Positions 8,753 through 17,884 of a stretch of 64,000 nucleotides of DNA are shown piece by piece (the stretch's first letter is position 1; each line of letters starts with the position of its first letter). The stretch covers positions 1,589,026-1,653,025 of the forward strand of contig NZ_CP113797.1 of NCBI RefSeq assembly GCF_026802175.1, given 5' to 3'. Below the pieces are notes generated by a model, which saw only the letters and a program-made list of their open reading frames with translations, searched no databases and was not told the origin of the DNA. Source of the stretch: Thermocoleostomius sinensis A174 (lineage in GTDB: Bacteria > Cyanobacteriota > Cyanobacteriia > Elainellales > Elainellaceae). Made by a program: the position numbers and the translations under genes.

Positions 8753-8998
8753 TTACCGATCGACATAGCGTTTATAGATGCGCATAATCTCTCCGGGTTC
8801 TCGCACCGTGGCTTGCTGAATCTGGGCATAGGGCAAGGCCCGTGACCAGTTTTCCACCCGACAATAGCCACAGTGATACAGGTGGGCAATCTCGGCTTCT
8901 ACGTCTTCGGGTTGTCCAATCATCAGAATTTTGACGGCGCGGCGCTTGCTTCTGATCGATTGTGCGTCTCCCGATGAAATATCAATGAAGTCAGCCAT
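8753..8998 (-). CDS. Small unknown protein, 81 aa
   Basis: The protein is soluble, with a basic stretch (SKRRAVKILMIGQPEDVEAEIAH would begin a helix after a strand) and a HYCGY-like CGYCR segment with two cysteines. The frame is clean and bounded by an ATG next to AGGAGT. I recognise no family; it resembles short conserved cyanobacterial proteins. It is divergent from the structured intergenic region at 9092-9250. Confidence 0.6.
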   Translation of the reverse strand: MADFIDISSGDAQSIRSKRRAVKILMIGQPEDVEAEIAHLYHCGYCRVENWSRALPYAQIQQATVREPGEIMRIYKRYVDR

Positions 8999-9091
8999 AG
9001 TTCAGAACTCCTAGTTTCAGATGAGGAAACTAGAAGCCAAATTCGATTCACCATTGCAGCAAGATCTGTCAGCTAGATGAGATAATCTCTT

Positions 9092-9250
9092 CTAGCCTTA
9101 GACCGGTCACGCTCCGGTTTAAGGTTAGCTGGTTAGGGTTGTTGCTAGCTTCCCTAATCAGCGCTCCTAGAACTTAGCTTCTAGGTAGTTACGTTGTTGC
9201 TGAAGCTATTTTCTGTGAAGGAAAAGATAGCCTCGACTTCTGAGGCTATC
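9092..9250 (+). ncRNA. Candidate structured RNA: four hairpins in a row
   Basis: Four hairpins follow each other within the 527-base gap between 8998 and 9526. (1) 9092-9106 pairs with 9114-9128: 15 bp, 7-base loop. (2) 9131-9138 with 9152-9159: 8 bp. (3) 9166-9172 with 9179-9185: 7 bp. (4) 9226-9234 with 9242-9250: a perfect 9-bp stem after AAAA. The only non-Watson-Crick pairs in hairpins 1 and 2 are G-U if the plus strand is transcribed and would be C-A mismatches on the minus strand. That points to a plus-strand RNA, with hairpin 4 as a possible terminator. I do not recognise the family, and no promoter was assigned. Confidence 0.35.
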
Positions 9251-9525
9251 ACTTTGTCATTCAATAATCAAGTTATTTTTGAACGATTCGATCGAAGTTC
9301 TTCGAATCTGGTTAATCCATGATTCAGTTATTCTTCAAGGAATGGTCATTTTAATTTTTACTTCAATGGTCATTGAAAAGTCACCACAATCTTTACGGGC
9401 ATCCTAATTCATCAAGGAAGCCTAGATCCGCGTAGGATTATCTGGCGATCGACCAAGCTCATGTGCAGTTTGTTTTTCATCAGGACAATTGGCAACCTGT
9501 TCCGACAAGACCGATCGCCCTGACG
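9251..9525. promoter_or_regulatory. Intergenic region with a 16-bp palindrome and a direct repeat
   Basis: The sequence AATGGTCATT occurs at 9341-9350 and 9365-9374, 24 bases apart. The second copy sits in a palindrome at 9362-9377 (arms TTCAATG and CATTGAA around GT). This could be an operator, but both flanking protein genes end or start away from it: serC ends at 9526 on the minus strand. Nothing else is evident up to 9525. Confidence 0.25.
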
Positions 9526-10689
9526 CTAATCTGCTTTCATGATCTGTTTCACTTCAGCAAAGGCCCAGTCTAACCAGGGCAACAGTGCTTCAATGTCGGC
9601 GGTTTCTACGGTAGCTCCTCCCCAAATGCGAATTCCCGGAGGGGCATCGCGATAGGAGGCAATGTCGTAGGCGACCCCTTCGCTGTCCAACAGCCCAGTT
9701 AGTTTTTTAGCGCCTTTCGCCTGATCGTCTTTAGAGAGTTCTGTGTACCAAGGATCGACGATTTTTAAACAAATTGAGGTGTTGGAGCGAGTCTCCGGCA
9801 CTTCCGCTAGAAAATCGACCCAGGGGGTTTGCTCTACCCAGGCGGCGATCGCGTTGAAGTTGGCTTGCGATCGGTGCATCAAGGCCGACAGTCCGCCAAT
9901 GCTTTCAGCCCACTTCAGTCCATCTAGCGCATCTTCCACACACAACATCGAAGGGGTGTTGATTGTGTCGCCCTCAAAAATGCCGAGGTTCACCTGTCCT
10001 TTTTTAGTGAGTTGGAACAGTTTGGGAATCGGACGGGGCGGCACATATGTATTGAGGCGTTCGACGGCACGCGGACTGAGAACCAACATGCCGTGAGCCG
10101 CTTCGCCACCCATCACTTTTTGCCACGACCAGGTAATTACGTCCAGTTTGTGCCAGGGAATTTCCATGGCAAATACAGCCGACGTGGCATCAGCAATCAT
10201 TAGCCCTTGCCGATCGTCTTTGATCCACTCACTATGAGGAACCCGTACTCCAGACGTTGTACCATTCCAGGTAAAGACAACATCGCGATCGCAATCAATC
10301 TGCGACAGGTCAGGCAGTTTTCCATAGTCGGCGAGAAATGTGCGACAATCGGGCAATTTCAATTGCTTTTGGGCGTCTGTCACCCAGGCTTGGCCAAAGC
10401 TTTCCCAGGCCACCATGTCTACGCCCCGTGCCCCCAACAGCGACCACATCGCCATTTCCACTGCGCCCGTATCGGAAGCAGGCACAATGCCACAGAGGTA
10501 ATCTTCGGGAATGCCCAGCAGTTGTTTACTGCGCGTAATTACCTCCTGAATGCGGGCTTTTCCCACTTTGGAGCGATGGGAGCGACCCAAAAGCGCATTA
10601 CTTAAGACTTCAGGACTCCAGCCCGGTCGTTTGGCGCATGGCCCCGACGAAAAATGACTGGATTGGGGACGGTTTAACGGTTTTTCCAT
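9526..10689 (-). CDS. serC: Phosphoserine aminotransferase, class V (SerC, short archaeal/alphaproteobacterial type)
   Basis: This PLP enzyme transfers the amino group of glutamate to 3-phosphohydroxypyruvate in serine synthesis. The 387-residue protein starts with [12 protein letters not shown] and has [52 protein letters not shown] and the PLP lysine in [14 protein letters not shown]. The WSWQK context and RSHRSK belong to the second PSAT subfamily, not the E. coli type. The gene is monocistronic and divergent from the deaminase gene. Other class V substrates cannot be wholly excluded. Confidence 0.88.
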   Translation of the reverse strand: MEKPLNRPQSSHFSSGPCAKRPGWSPEVLSNALLGRSHRSKVGKARIQEVITRSKQLLGIPEDYLCGIVPASDTGAVEMAMWSLLGARGVDMVAWESFGQAWVTDAQKQLKLPDCRTFLADYGKLPDLSQIDCDRDVVFTWNGTTSGVRVPHSEWIKDDRQGLMIADATSAVFAMEIPWHKLDVITWSWQKVMGGEAAHGMLVLSPRAVERLNTYVPPRPIPKLFQLTKKGQVNLGIFEGDTINTPSMLCVEDALDGLKWAESIGGLSALMHRSQANFNAIAAWVEQTPWVDFLAEVPETRSNTSICLKIVDPWYTELSKDDQAKGAKKLTGLLDSEGVAYDIASYRDAPPGIRIWGGATVETADIEALLPWLDWAFAEVKQIMKAD

Positions 10690-10761
10690 AGCGTTGGTAG
10701 AGTCAATAACTGAACGGTGAGCACAAAGACCGGATGATTAAACGAAACTAGAAAAGACTAG

Positions 10762-11799
<1,038 letters not shown>

Positions 11800-11871
11800 T
11801 TGAATCTAGTTAACACCAAACAGTCAACAATAAACAAAGTCAACAATGAATAAAGTGCGAGAGATGAGACA

Positions 11872-12465
11872 GTGAACAATTTCACATCTGTTTCTGCTGA
11901 TGAGAAAACCGAGTTACGCCGATCGTTGCTCTCCCTGCGTCGGAACCTATCGACCGAAGACTGGCAACAAAAAAGCCAAAAAATCTGTGAGCATTTGAGT
12001 TCCGCTAGCAGCTTCATGAAAGCTCAGACAGTATTAGCGTACTTTAGTATCTTCCGCGAAGCGGATCTAAGCCTGCTGTTTACCCTACCGAAACGCTGGG
12101 GCTTTCCTCGTTGTGTGGGTGAGACCCTTGATTGGCACTATTGGACAACCAATCAACCCTTACAGCCTGGAAGATTCGGGATTTTAGAGCCATTACCCAC
12201 CGCTCCAACAATTGACGTGGCTCACGTGGATCTGATTCTTGTTCCTGCGGTCGCTTGCGATCGGCGGGGGTATCGACTTGGGTATGGTGGCGGATTTTAC
12301 GATCGCTTACTAGTTAACCCAACTTGGGCAACCAAACCAACGATCGGCATCACGTTCGACTTTGCCTTTTTGCCCGCGTTGCCCATCAATAGCTGGGATC
12401 GCCCGTTAACAGCCGTCTGCACTGAAACAGGAATCATTCAAGCCGCCCCCGCTCCTCCCAACTAG
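11872..12465 (+). CDS. 5-formyltetrahydrofolate cyclo-ligase
   Basis: This enzyme uses ATP to close 5-formyl-THF to 5,10-methenyl-THF, returning a stored folate to one-carbon metabolism. The 197-residue protein has the N-terminal ELRRSLLSLRRNL helix and the family signature DRRGYRLGYGGGFYDR near residue 130. The start is a GTG at 11872 with GAGAGATGAGA upstream. It ends 45 bases from the convergent ABC transporter gene. Usual symbols for the family vary, so none is given. Confidence 0.92.
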   Translation: MNNFTSVSADEKTELRRSLLSLRRNLSTEDWQQKSQKICEHLSSASSFMKAQTVLAYFSIFREADLSLLFTLPKRWGFPRCVGETLDWHYWTTNQPLQPGRFGILEPLPTAPTIDVAHVDLILVPAVACDRRGYRLGYGGGFYDRLLVNPTWATKPTIGITFDFAFLPALPINSWDRPLTAVCTETGIIQAAPAPPN

Positions 12466-12509
12466 AAACGTCTCTGCTATTCCTAGGTTGAGAACACCGC
12501 CTTTTTGCA

Positions 12510-13271
12510 CTACGCTCTAGCAAACGACATCCGGCTCAAAAATGCTCTCAGTCGATCGCTTTGCGGATGATCTAACACTTGCCGGGCGGGGCCTTCTTCC
12601 TCAACCTGACCTTGATTGAGAAACAAAACCCGATCGGCTACCTCCCGCGCAAATTGCATTTCGTGCGTCACCACCACCATCGTCATTCCTTCTTCAGCCA
12701 GTTGTTGCATGACTGCCAACACTTCCCCAACCAGTTCCGGATCAAGGGCGCTGGTCGGCTCATCAAACAACATAATCTTTGGCTTCATGCATAGCGATCG
12801 GGCAATGGCAACTCGTTGTTTTTGTCCACCCGAGAGTTGATCGGGGTAGGCTTCCGCTTTTGGTAACAAACCAACCTTGTCGAGATAAAACCTGCCCAAC
12901 CGGGTGCTCTCCTTATCTGACTGTCCTAAAACTTTGCGAGGAGCCAAAGTCAAATTTTCCAGCACGGTCATATGCGGAAACAGGTTGAATTGCTGAAACA
13001 CCATCCCCACATTAGCCCGCAGTTGCCGCAATTGCTTTGGGGCTAGAGCCGGATGAGACAAATCGATGCCGTTCACCAAAAGTTGCCCACTGTTAATTGT
13101 TTCTAGGCGGTTAAAGCAGCGCAACAACGTACTTTTGCCACATCCAGACGAGCCAATAATGGCTACCACTTCACCAGAATTGACATGACCACTGATGCCT
13201 TTCAGTACTTGCAATGCCCCAAAGTTTTTGACTACTTGGTCAAACACAATTGCCGGAACCGGAATATCCAT
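12510..13271 (-). CDS. Polar amino-acid ABC transporter ATP-binding protein (GlnQ-like)
   Basis: The 253-residue protein has Walker [10 protein letters not shown] near residue 40, Q-loop [10 protein letters not shown], the signature LSGGQKQR, Walker [14 protein letters not shown] and the switch His in VVVTHEM. The [15 protein letters not shown] segment is typical of glutamine/polar amino-acid importers. No permease or binding-protein gene adjoins it, so it is an orphan ATPase that must work with subunits encoded elsewhere. The start is an ATG. Confidence 0.9.
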   Translation of the reverse strand: MDIPVPAIVFDQVVKNFGALQVLKGISGHVNSGEVVAIIGSSGCGKSTLLRCFNRLETINSGQLLVNGIDLSHPALAPKQLRQLRANVGMVFQQFNLFPHMTVLENLTLAPRKVLGQSDKESTRLGRFYLDKVGLLPKAEAYPDQLSGGQKQRVAIARSLCMKPKIMLFDEPTSALDPELVGEVLAVMQQLAEEGMTMVVVTHEMQFAREVADRVLFLNQGQVEEEGPARQVLDHPQSDRLRAFLSRMSFARA

Positions 13272-13395
13272 CGTCTAAGCTGCAATGCTGAGTTGATTCA
13301 TCTTAACGAGTTAATCATAAAAGTAAGCGATAGCTGCGCGATCGGCCAATACGATAGTTTACGCAATTCCCTACCAAACCATGACAAAGTTAAAG

Positions 13396-14091
13396 TTAGA
13401 TATTTCCGTAGACAGGCACAGCCGCCCCTCGGACATCTTTAGCGGTTTCTGAGGCCAAAAAGCAAATGACCTGCGCCAGCGACTCTGGTTTCACCCATTG
13501 ATCTGCCCCTTGATCACCCATGGCGGCCCGGTTTGCAGGGGTGTCAATCACGCTCGGCAGCACTACATTAGCAGTAATATTGGTGCCCTTCGTTTCATCT
13601 GCGATCGCCTGAGTCAAGGCCACAACACCTGCTTTGGAAGCGCAGTAGGCTGCCAGTTGGCCACCCGGTTGCACTGCCCCCCGAGAGCCGATGGTGACAA
13701 TCCGCCCATAGTCTTGCTCTAGCATCCGTCTGAGGCTGTGCTTACAGACCAAAAAGGTGGTGTTGAGATTCAGTTCAATATCGTTTTGCCACTGCTCGTA
13801 GCTGTATTCGTGGGTCTTGCCCATCGAAAAACCACCCACCAAATGAATTAATACGTCCACTCGCTCCATGCCATTTACTAAAGCTTCGATCGAGGCTTCA
13901 CGGGTCAAATCGGTTTCCACAAACCGCACCCTCGATAGCTGATGATAGGAAAGCGTTCCTTTCAGGCGATCAACGCTGCGAACATCAATGTACGGGAGGG
14001 TAACAGTGGCTCCCCGCTCTAATACCGCGGGTGTTACACCCAACCCCAATCCACCCGTACCTCCTGTCAGCAAAACCTGTTTACCGTTCAT
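13396..14091 (-). CDS. Short-chain dehydrogenase/reductase, 231 aa
   Basis: Classical SDR features are TGGTGGLGLGVTPAVLERG, the DLTREASIEAL cofactor segment, LIHLVGGFSMG, NLNTTFLVCK and YCASKAGV with the catalytic Tyr and Lys. The PSVIDTPANRAAMGD C-terminal half is like 3-oxoacyl-ACP reductase-type SDRs. NADP(H) use and substrate are not determined. The gene is divergent from a VOC-family gene that starts 77 bases away. Confidence 0.88.
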   Translation of the reverse strand: MNGKQVLLTGGTGGLGLGVTPAVLERGATVTLPYIDVRSVDRLKGTLSYHQLSRVRFVETDLTREASIEALVNGMERVDVLIHLVGGFSMGKTHEYSYEQWQNDIELNLNTTFLVCKHSLRRMLEQDYGRIVTIGSRGAVQPGGQLAAYCASKAGVVALTQAIADETKGTNITANVVLPSVIDTPANRAAMGDQGADQWVKPESLAQVICFLASETAKDVRGAAVPVYGNI

Positions 14092-14167
14092 GCATTCTCC
14101 CTGTATGGTTTTAATCTGTCCTCTGCCTATTAGGATAAAGGGGAAGCGTAAGGTTGGGTGTTGAGTG

Positions 14168-14530
14168 ATGCAAACGAGTCGCTATCTCCATACAGCCATT
14201 TTGGTCTCTAATTTAGAGCAAGCCGAGCAGTTCTATGGCGGGGTCTTGGGGTTATCTAAGGTCGATCGGTCTTTAAAATATCCTGGGGTATGGTATCAGC
14301 TTGGAGAGGTACAAGTGCATTTGATTGTACACAAGGGCTACCGCTGCGAGTTTTCCAACCCGGAAAAGTGGGGACGCAACCCCCATTTTGCGCTAGGCGT
14401 AACCGATTTAGAAGCAGCCAAAGCTCATTTAACTGCGCATGGGTATCCGGTACAGCTTAGTGCTTCAGGTCGCGCAGCTTTATTTACCCAAGATCCCGAT
14501 GGTAATGTGATTGAGATAACCCAGGTGTGA
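14168..14530 (+). CDS. VOC (glyoxalase/bleomycin-resistance fold) protein, 120 aa
   Basis: A single vicinal-oxygen-chelate module: LHTAILVSNLEQAEQFYGGVLGL at the start, then WYQLGEVQVHLIVHKG, HFALGVTDLEAAKAHL and FTQDPDGNVIEITQV at the end. Likely metal ligands are the His near residue 7, a His in the middle strand and the Glu in VIEI. The fold serves dioxygenases, isomerases and resistance proteins; the substrate is unknown. The ATG at 14168 is chosen over the overlapping GTG one codon earlier. Confidence 0.85.
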   Translation: MQTSRYLHTAILVSNLEQAEQFYGGVLGLSKVDRSLKYPGVWYQLGEVQVHLIVHKGYRCEFSNPEKWGRNPHFALGVTDLEAAKAHLTAHGYPVQLSASGRAALFTQDPDGNVIEITQV

Positions 14531-14658
14531 AACTGTTCATCCGGCACCCTTCTTCCAAACAGGGAGCAGGGGTTGGGGGTGAGGGCTAGACGGGCAACCG
14601 TTCCAGAGGCGAGTCAATGGTTAGAGCAGAGTCACTGACGGGTTTCAGTCCTTGTTAT

Positions 14659-16383
14659 TCACCCGATTGATCTACGATCGATCCACGACCGATCGTCATG
14701 TTGCAAACAGTCTGCATTCAGCAACGTTAAATCCTGAGTTGATAATACCGAACAGTGATCGATCGTTTGGATTAGTGCTGGAATTCTACCCTGTTCTAGT
14801 TCTGTGATGATCGTTTGAACAAGATCACGAACTGAGCTATGAATTAACCAGTCTTGCCATAGATATGCTGGTGAGAAAGATTGTGCTTCAATTAGCACAA
14901 AATCGATTCCGTGGGTTGTGATAATCTGTTGTAGCTCTGATAGATTACTGCTGTACTGTAAGCGAAGCATATCGGTCAGGCGTTGTTGAATTTGTTGATA
15001 ATAGATGGGATGATGGGGCAAAGCAAACTCGCGCCCTACAAAGACCGATCGTTGCGCAAAAGCAGGCAAATTATCGGCTTCAGGTGCTAACGATGCTATC
15101 AAGGTATCTTTTGGCTGCTGGGATAAATAGGCATACAGATCGGGGACATGCCCCCTGTGCCAACCCTGGAATTTGAAGAATAGCGGTGGAATGGCGGGTA
15201 CAACGGTTACAGCCATTATCAGCAATGCTGCAATGCCGATGAGTACTATCTCGCGGAGATTGAATTGCGATCGCCGGATGCGGTGCCGCCGCCACCAACG
15301 CCAACCTGAAGTCAACAGCACAGTTAAGACAATGCTAGTGGCAATCGGCAACAAAAAACGCCAAGTGTGATAAGTGTAGCGGCTGGGAAAATGCAGTTTC
15401 AGCAGTAGCAATGAAGCTAAACTGAACATCCCTAGGGATGCAATCAACACTTGCCACAGAATTTTGAAGTGGCTTGGGTATCGCATGACGAAAGACGATC
15501 GCCGCAGAAACGGTAGAGCAAATCCTAGCCAAACGATCGAAGGAAACAGGGGAAGTTCCAACCCACTAGAGCTATCAAATATCCATTGAAATAGAGTGAC
15601 GCCAAAGTATTGATTGCGCCCGCCTACGTTATATTCAGGCATCGATCGCATTTGGGCAGCGGTGATCACCGGGCCAACGTCAGATAACCGCAGAGCAAAG
15701 GACAGTAAGACGCTACCTGCAACCACCAGCCCACCACCCCAAATAAGATAGGATGCGCGAGTTTTAGTCAATCGAAGCGATCGATCTTGCCATTCAAACA
15801 ATCGTACTGTCAAAACAGCAAGTTCTAACAACACGAACTGCGGAAAGAATAGCCCCTGAAGCAAAATGGTAACTAGACAAGGAATGAATGAATCTCGCAG
15901 TAGATAATATAAAAAAGCAGCAAAGATAGGATAGACAAAAGCTCTAGGTGTGGCTGAAATTAGATCGTCGTTGAGCCAAAGCTGCTGATTAAATAACACA
16001 GTACTCAACCATGCGGCGAATGGAATTGGCAGAACTAACAACGAGAGATGGAAAAAGTAACTTGTGGCAATCAATCCCAGACCGATCGGTAAAAACTTAG
16101 CAAAGACGATCGGTTCAATGCCAAGCTGAGCCAATACCCAATAAACAAACTGATAACCACTTGGTGCAACGGTATGAAAGTAATTGGCAATTAAATCATT
16201 GGAGAATAGAGTTGGATCTAAAAATCGCTGAAGCCAAACCACATGTTGTCGAGCATCATCTTGAACAATATAAGGATAGCTAAGCGTATAATGTAGTGAA
16301 ATCAAGCCGAAATACAATGGACTCAGCAAACTCATGCCTAGCCACAGTTGCGATCGTAGTGGAGACTGTATCGAATCACACAC
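14659..16383 (-). CDS. Polytopic membrane protein with GT-C-like architecture, 574 aa
   Basis: About ten hydrophobic segments fill the first 400 residues (for example LGMSLLSPLYFGLISLHY, the FHLSLLVLPIPFAAWL region and IVLIGIAALLIMAVTVV), followed by a soluble tail of about 170 residues. An acidic pair in the first outer loop (IVQDDARQHV, about residues 37-46) is where lipid-linked-sugar-dependent GT-C glycosyltransferases keep their catalytic Asp. No known family signature is complete, so the glycosyltransferase idea is inference. It is the last gene of the PKS operon, three bases after the KDSR-like gene. Confidence 0.7.
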   Translation of the reverse strand: MCDSIQSPLRSQLWLGMSLLSPLYFGLISLHYTLSYPYIVQDDARQHVVWLQRFLDPTLFSNDLIANYFHTVAPSGYQFVYWVLAQLGIEPIVFAKFLPIGLGLIATSYFFHLSLLVLPIPFAAWLSTVLFNQQLWLNDDLISATPRAFVYPIFAAFLYYLLRDSFIPCLVTILLQGLFFPQFVLLELAVLTVRLFEWQDRSLRLTKTRASYLIWGGGLVVAGSVLLSFALRLSDVGPVITAAQMRSMPEYNVGGRNQYFGVTLFQWIFDSSSGLELPLFPSIVWLGFALPFLRRSSFVMRYPSHFKILWQVLIASLGMFSLASLLLLKLHFPSRYTYHTWRFLLPIATSIVLTVLLTSGWRWWRRHRIRRSQFNLREIVLIGIAALLIMAVTVVPAIPPLFFKFQGWHRGHVPDLYAYLSQQPKDTLIASLAPEADNLPAFAQRSVFVGREFALPHHPIYYQQIQQRLTDMLRLQYSSNLSELQQIITTHGIDFVLIEAQSFSPAYLWQDWLIHSSVRDLVQTIITELEQGRIPALIQTIDHCSVLSTQDLTLLNADCLQHDDRSWIDRRSIG

Positions 16384-16386
16384 AGT

Positions 16387-17196
16387 TTACCGACCTGATG
16401 TAACTTTAACAACGATGCGATCGAAATACCATTGCAACCCTGGTGCAATTAAGCTGTGAAAGCGTCCAAGAATTGACATTTCCAGTCCTGGTGTAATGGC
16501 AAACGCACCCTTTTCTATGCCAGCAAGAATTGCTCGTGCTACTGCATCTGCATTCCAAACTTCGGCAGTGGCGGTGATGGCTTTGGTTTCCGGTGGTTTG
16601 GTTTGGTTCTCTGCGGCTAGCTGTGGCGTATCGGTATCCGGTGGATAGACAATCGACACGCGAATATTCGATCGCTTCAGTTCTCCCCGCAATGACTCTG
16701 CCAGTCCGCGCAAGGCAAATTTACTCGGGCAGTAGGGCGTGTAGCCATAAATGCCAATCAGTCCGGCTCCCGACGATACTATGACCAAGTGCCCGTGGCG
16801 CTGATGTTCCATCAGCGGTAGCACTGCCCGAATGCAGTACAGGGACCCAAAATAATTCACTGCCATTGTGCGCTCAAAGATTTCGATCGGCAACTCCCGA
16901 AAGTAACCAGGATGAGCAATTCCGGCACAGGTAATCAGCAGATTGGGAGCACCCAATTGACCAATCGCTGCATGGATTGCCTGTTCTGCCTGAAGTCGAT
17001 CGGAGACATCTGCTGATAGTGCCACCACGTGTGCTCGTCCAGCTTGCTGAATTTCTGCCTTTGCTTGTTCCAACTTGGCACAATCGCGGGCAACGATCGA
17101 TACATTCATACCCTGTTGCACCAGAAGCTTAGCTGTGGCCTTGCCGATGCCGCTAGAACCGCCGGTAATGATTGCATGTCGCCGAGTATCATTCAT
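16387..17196 (-). CDS. SDR resembling 3-ketodihydrosphingosine reductase, 269 aa
   Basis: Cofactor motif TGGSSGIGKAT, then the NADP-type segment VARDCAKLEQAK, TCAGIAHPGYF, NYFGSLYCIRAVLP and the catalytic YCPSKFAL. The segment IVYPPDTDTPQLAAEN is close to the hallmark of 3-ketodihydrosphingosine reductases, which reduce the keto group of a long-chain base. A hydrophobic C-terminal region (residues about 225-260) could bind membrane. No serine palmitoyltransferase-like gene is near, so the substrate may be a 3-oxo long-chain product of the adjoining PKS. It follows the SRPBCC gene by one base. Confidence 0.85.
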   Translation of the reverse strand: MNDTRRHAIITGGSSGIGKATAKLLVQQGMNVSIVARDCAKLEQAKAEIQQAGRAHVVALSADVSDRLQAEQAIHAAIGQLGAPNLLITCAGIAHPGYFRELPIEIFERTMAVNYFGSLYCIRAVLPLMEHQRHGHLVIVSSGAGLIGIYGYTPYCPSKFALRGLAESLRGELKRSNIRVSIVYPPDTDTPQLAAENQTKPPETKAITATAEVWNADAVARAILAGIEKGAFAITPGLEMSILGRFHSLIAPGLQWYFDRIVVKVTSGR

Positions 17197-17197
17197 A

Positions 17198-17836
17198 TTA
17201 CCCGCCCGATCGCCGCGTAATTTCTTGCCCCAAGGCCGCCATTGTATCGTCTAGTGAATTTTTATAGATGTTGAAAAACAAATCTCGTGTAGGCGATGAA
17301 CCGGGATCGATCGACACGCGATGAGTAACTAAAACTTGATTAGAGCCGACAGACTCAAGTTGCCATACGCCTTGCAGCGACTCGACATCGCCCTCAATGA
17401 CATTAAAGGAAATTTGTTGAGGATAGCTTTCAGTAGCAGAAATGACCACGCGAGTGCGGCGAGTGAACGGAAACACGCGAACAACATTGACCTGTTCAAA
17501 TACTTTCTGATTACCATTGCTCTCTAGAAGCCGGCTTGTTTCCACGTCTGGAAAAAACGAGGCGAAATTATTATAGTCGGTCAAAGCAGCCCACGCCGCC
17601 TCCACCGACCCCGTTGCCAGCACTTGACCTACATACTGCCCAGATTCACCGCTAACCGACACTTCCCCTGGTTGCAAGGCCAGTAATTGTTCAGTGGGTT
17701 GATGAATGATTCGATCGCCCCCAACGGCTGAGGAAATTGGCGCAACGGTTAACCACACCATCACGGCTAAGCTGCTCATTCCTAGATAGATAGATTTCCG
17801 CAAGCGCATACCAGGCATAGAGTTTGACCAACCCAT
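17198..17836 (-). CDS. SRPBCC (START/polyketide-cyclase-like) protein with N-terminal export signal, 212 aa
   Basis: Residues about 11-38 (basic RLRK, a hydrophobic stretch, then PISSAVGG) look like a signal peptide or anchor. The rest is a lipid-cup SRPBCC domain: SVEAAWAALTDYNNFASFFPDVETSRLL, then FPFTRRTRVV and WQLESVGSNQVLVTHRVSI. Such domains bind hydrophobic ligands and include Coq10-like carriers and polyketide cyclases. Here it would act outside the cytoplasm or at the membrane. The ATG at 17836 is preferred over a TTG six codons earlier. It lies between PKS and SDR genes in one operon. Confidence 0.8.
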   Translation of the reverse strand: MGWSNSMPGMRLRKSIYLGMSSLAVMVWLTVAPISSAVGGDRIIHQPTEQLLALQPGEVSVSGESGQYVGQVLATGSVEAAWAALTDYNNFASFFPDVETSRLLESNGNQKVFEQVNVVRVFPFTRRTRVVISATESYPQQISFNVIEGDVESLQGVWQLESVGSNQVLVTHRVSIDPGSSPTRDLFFNIYKNSLDDTMAALGQEITRRSGG

Positions 17837-17884
17837 AGAATAATTTCCGCCCAATTGTATCAGATTGATTTCCGTTGATTTCGT

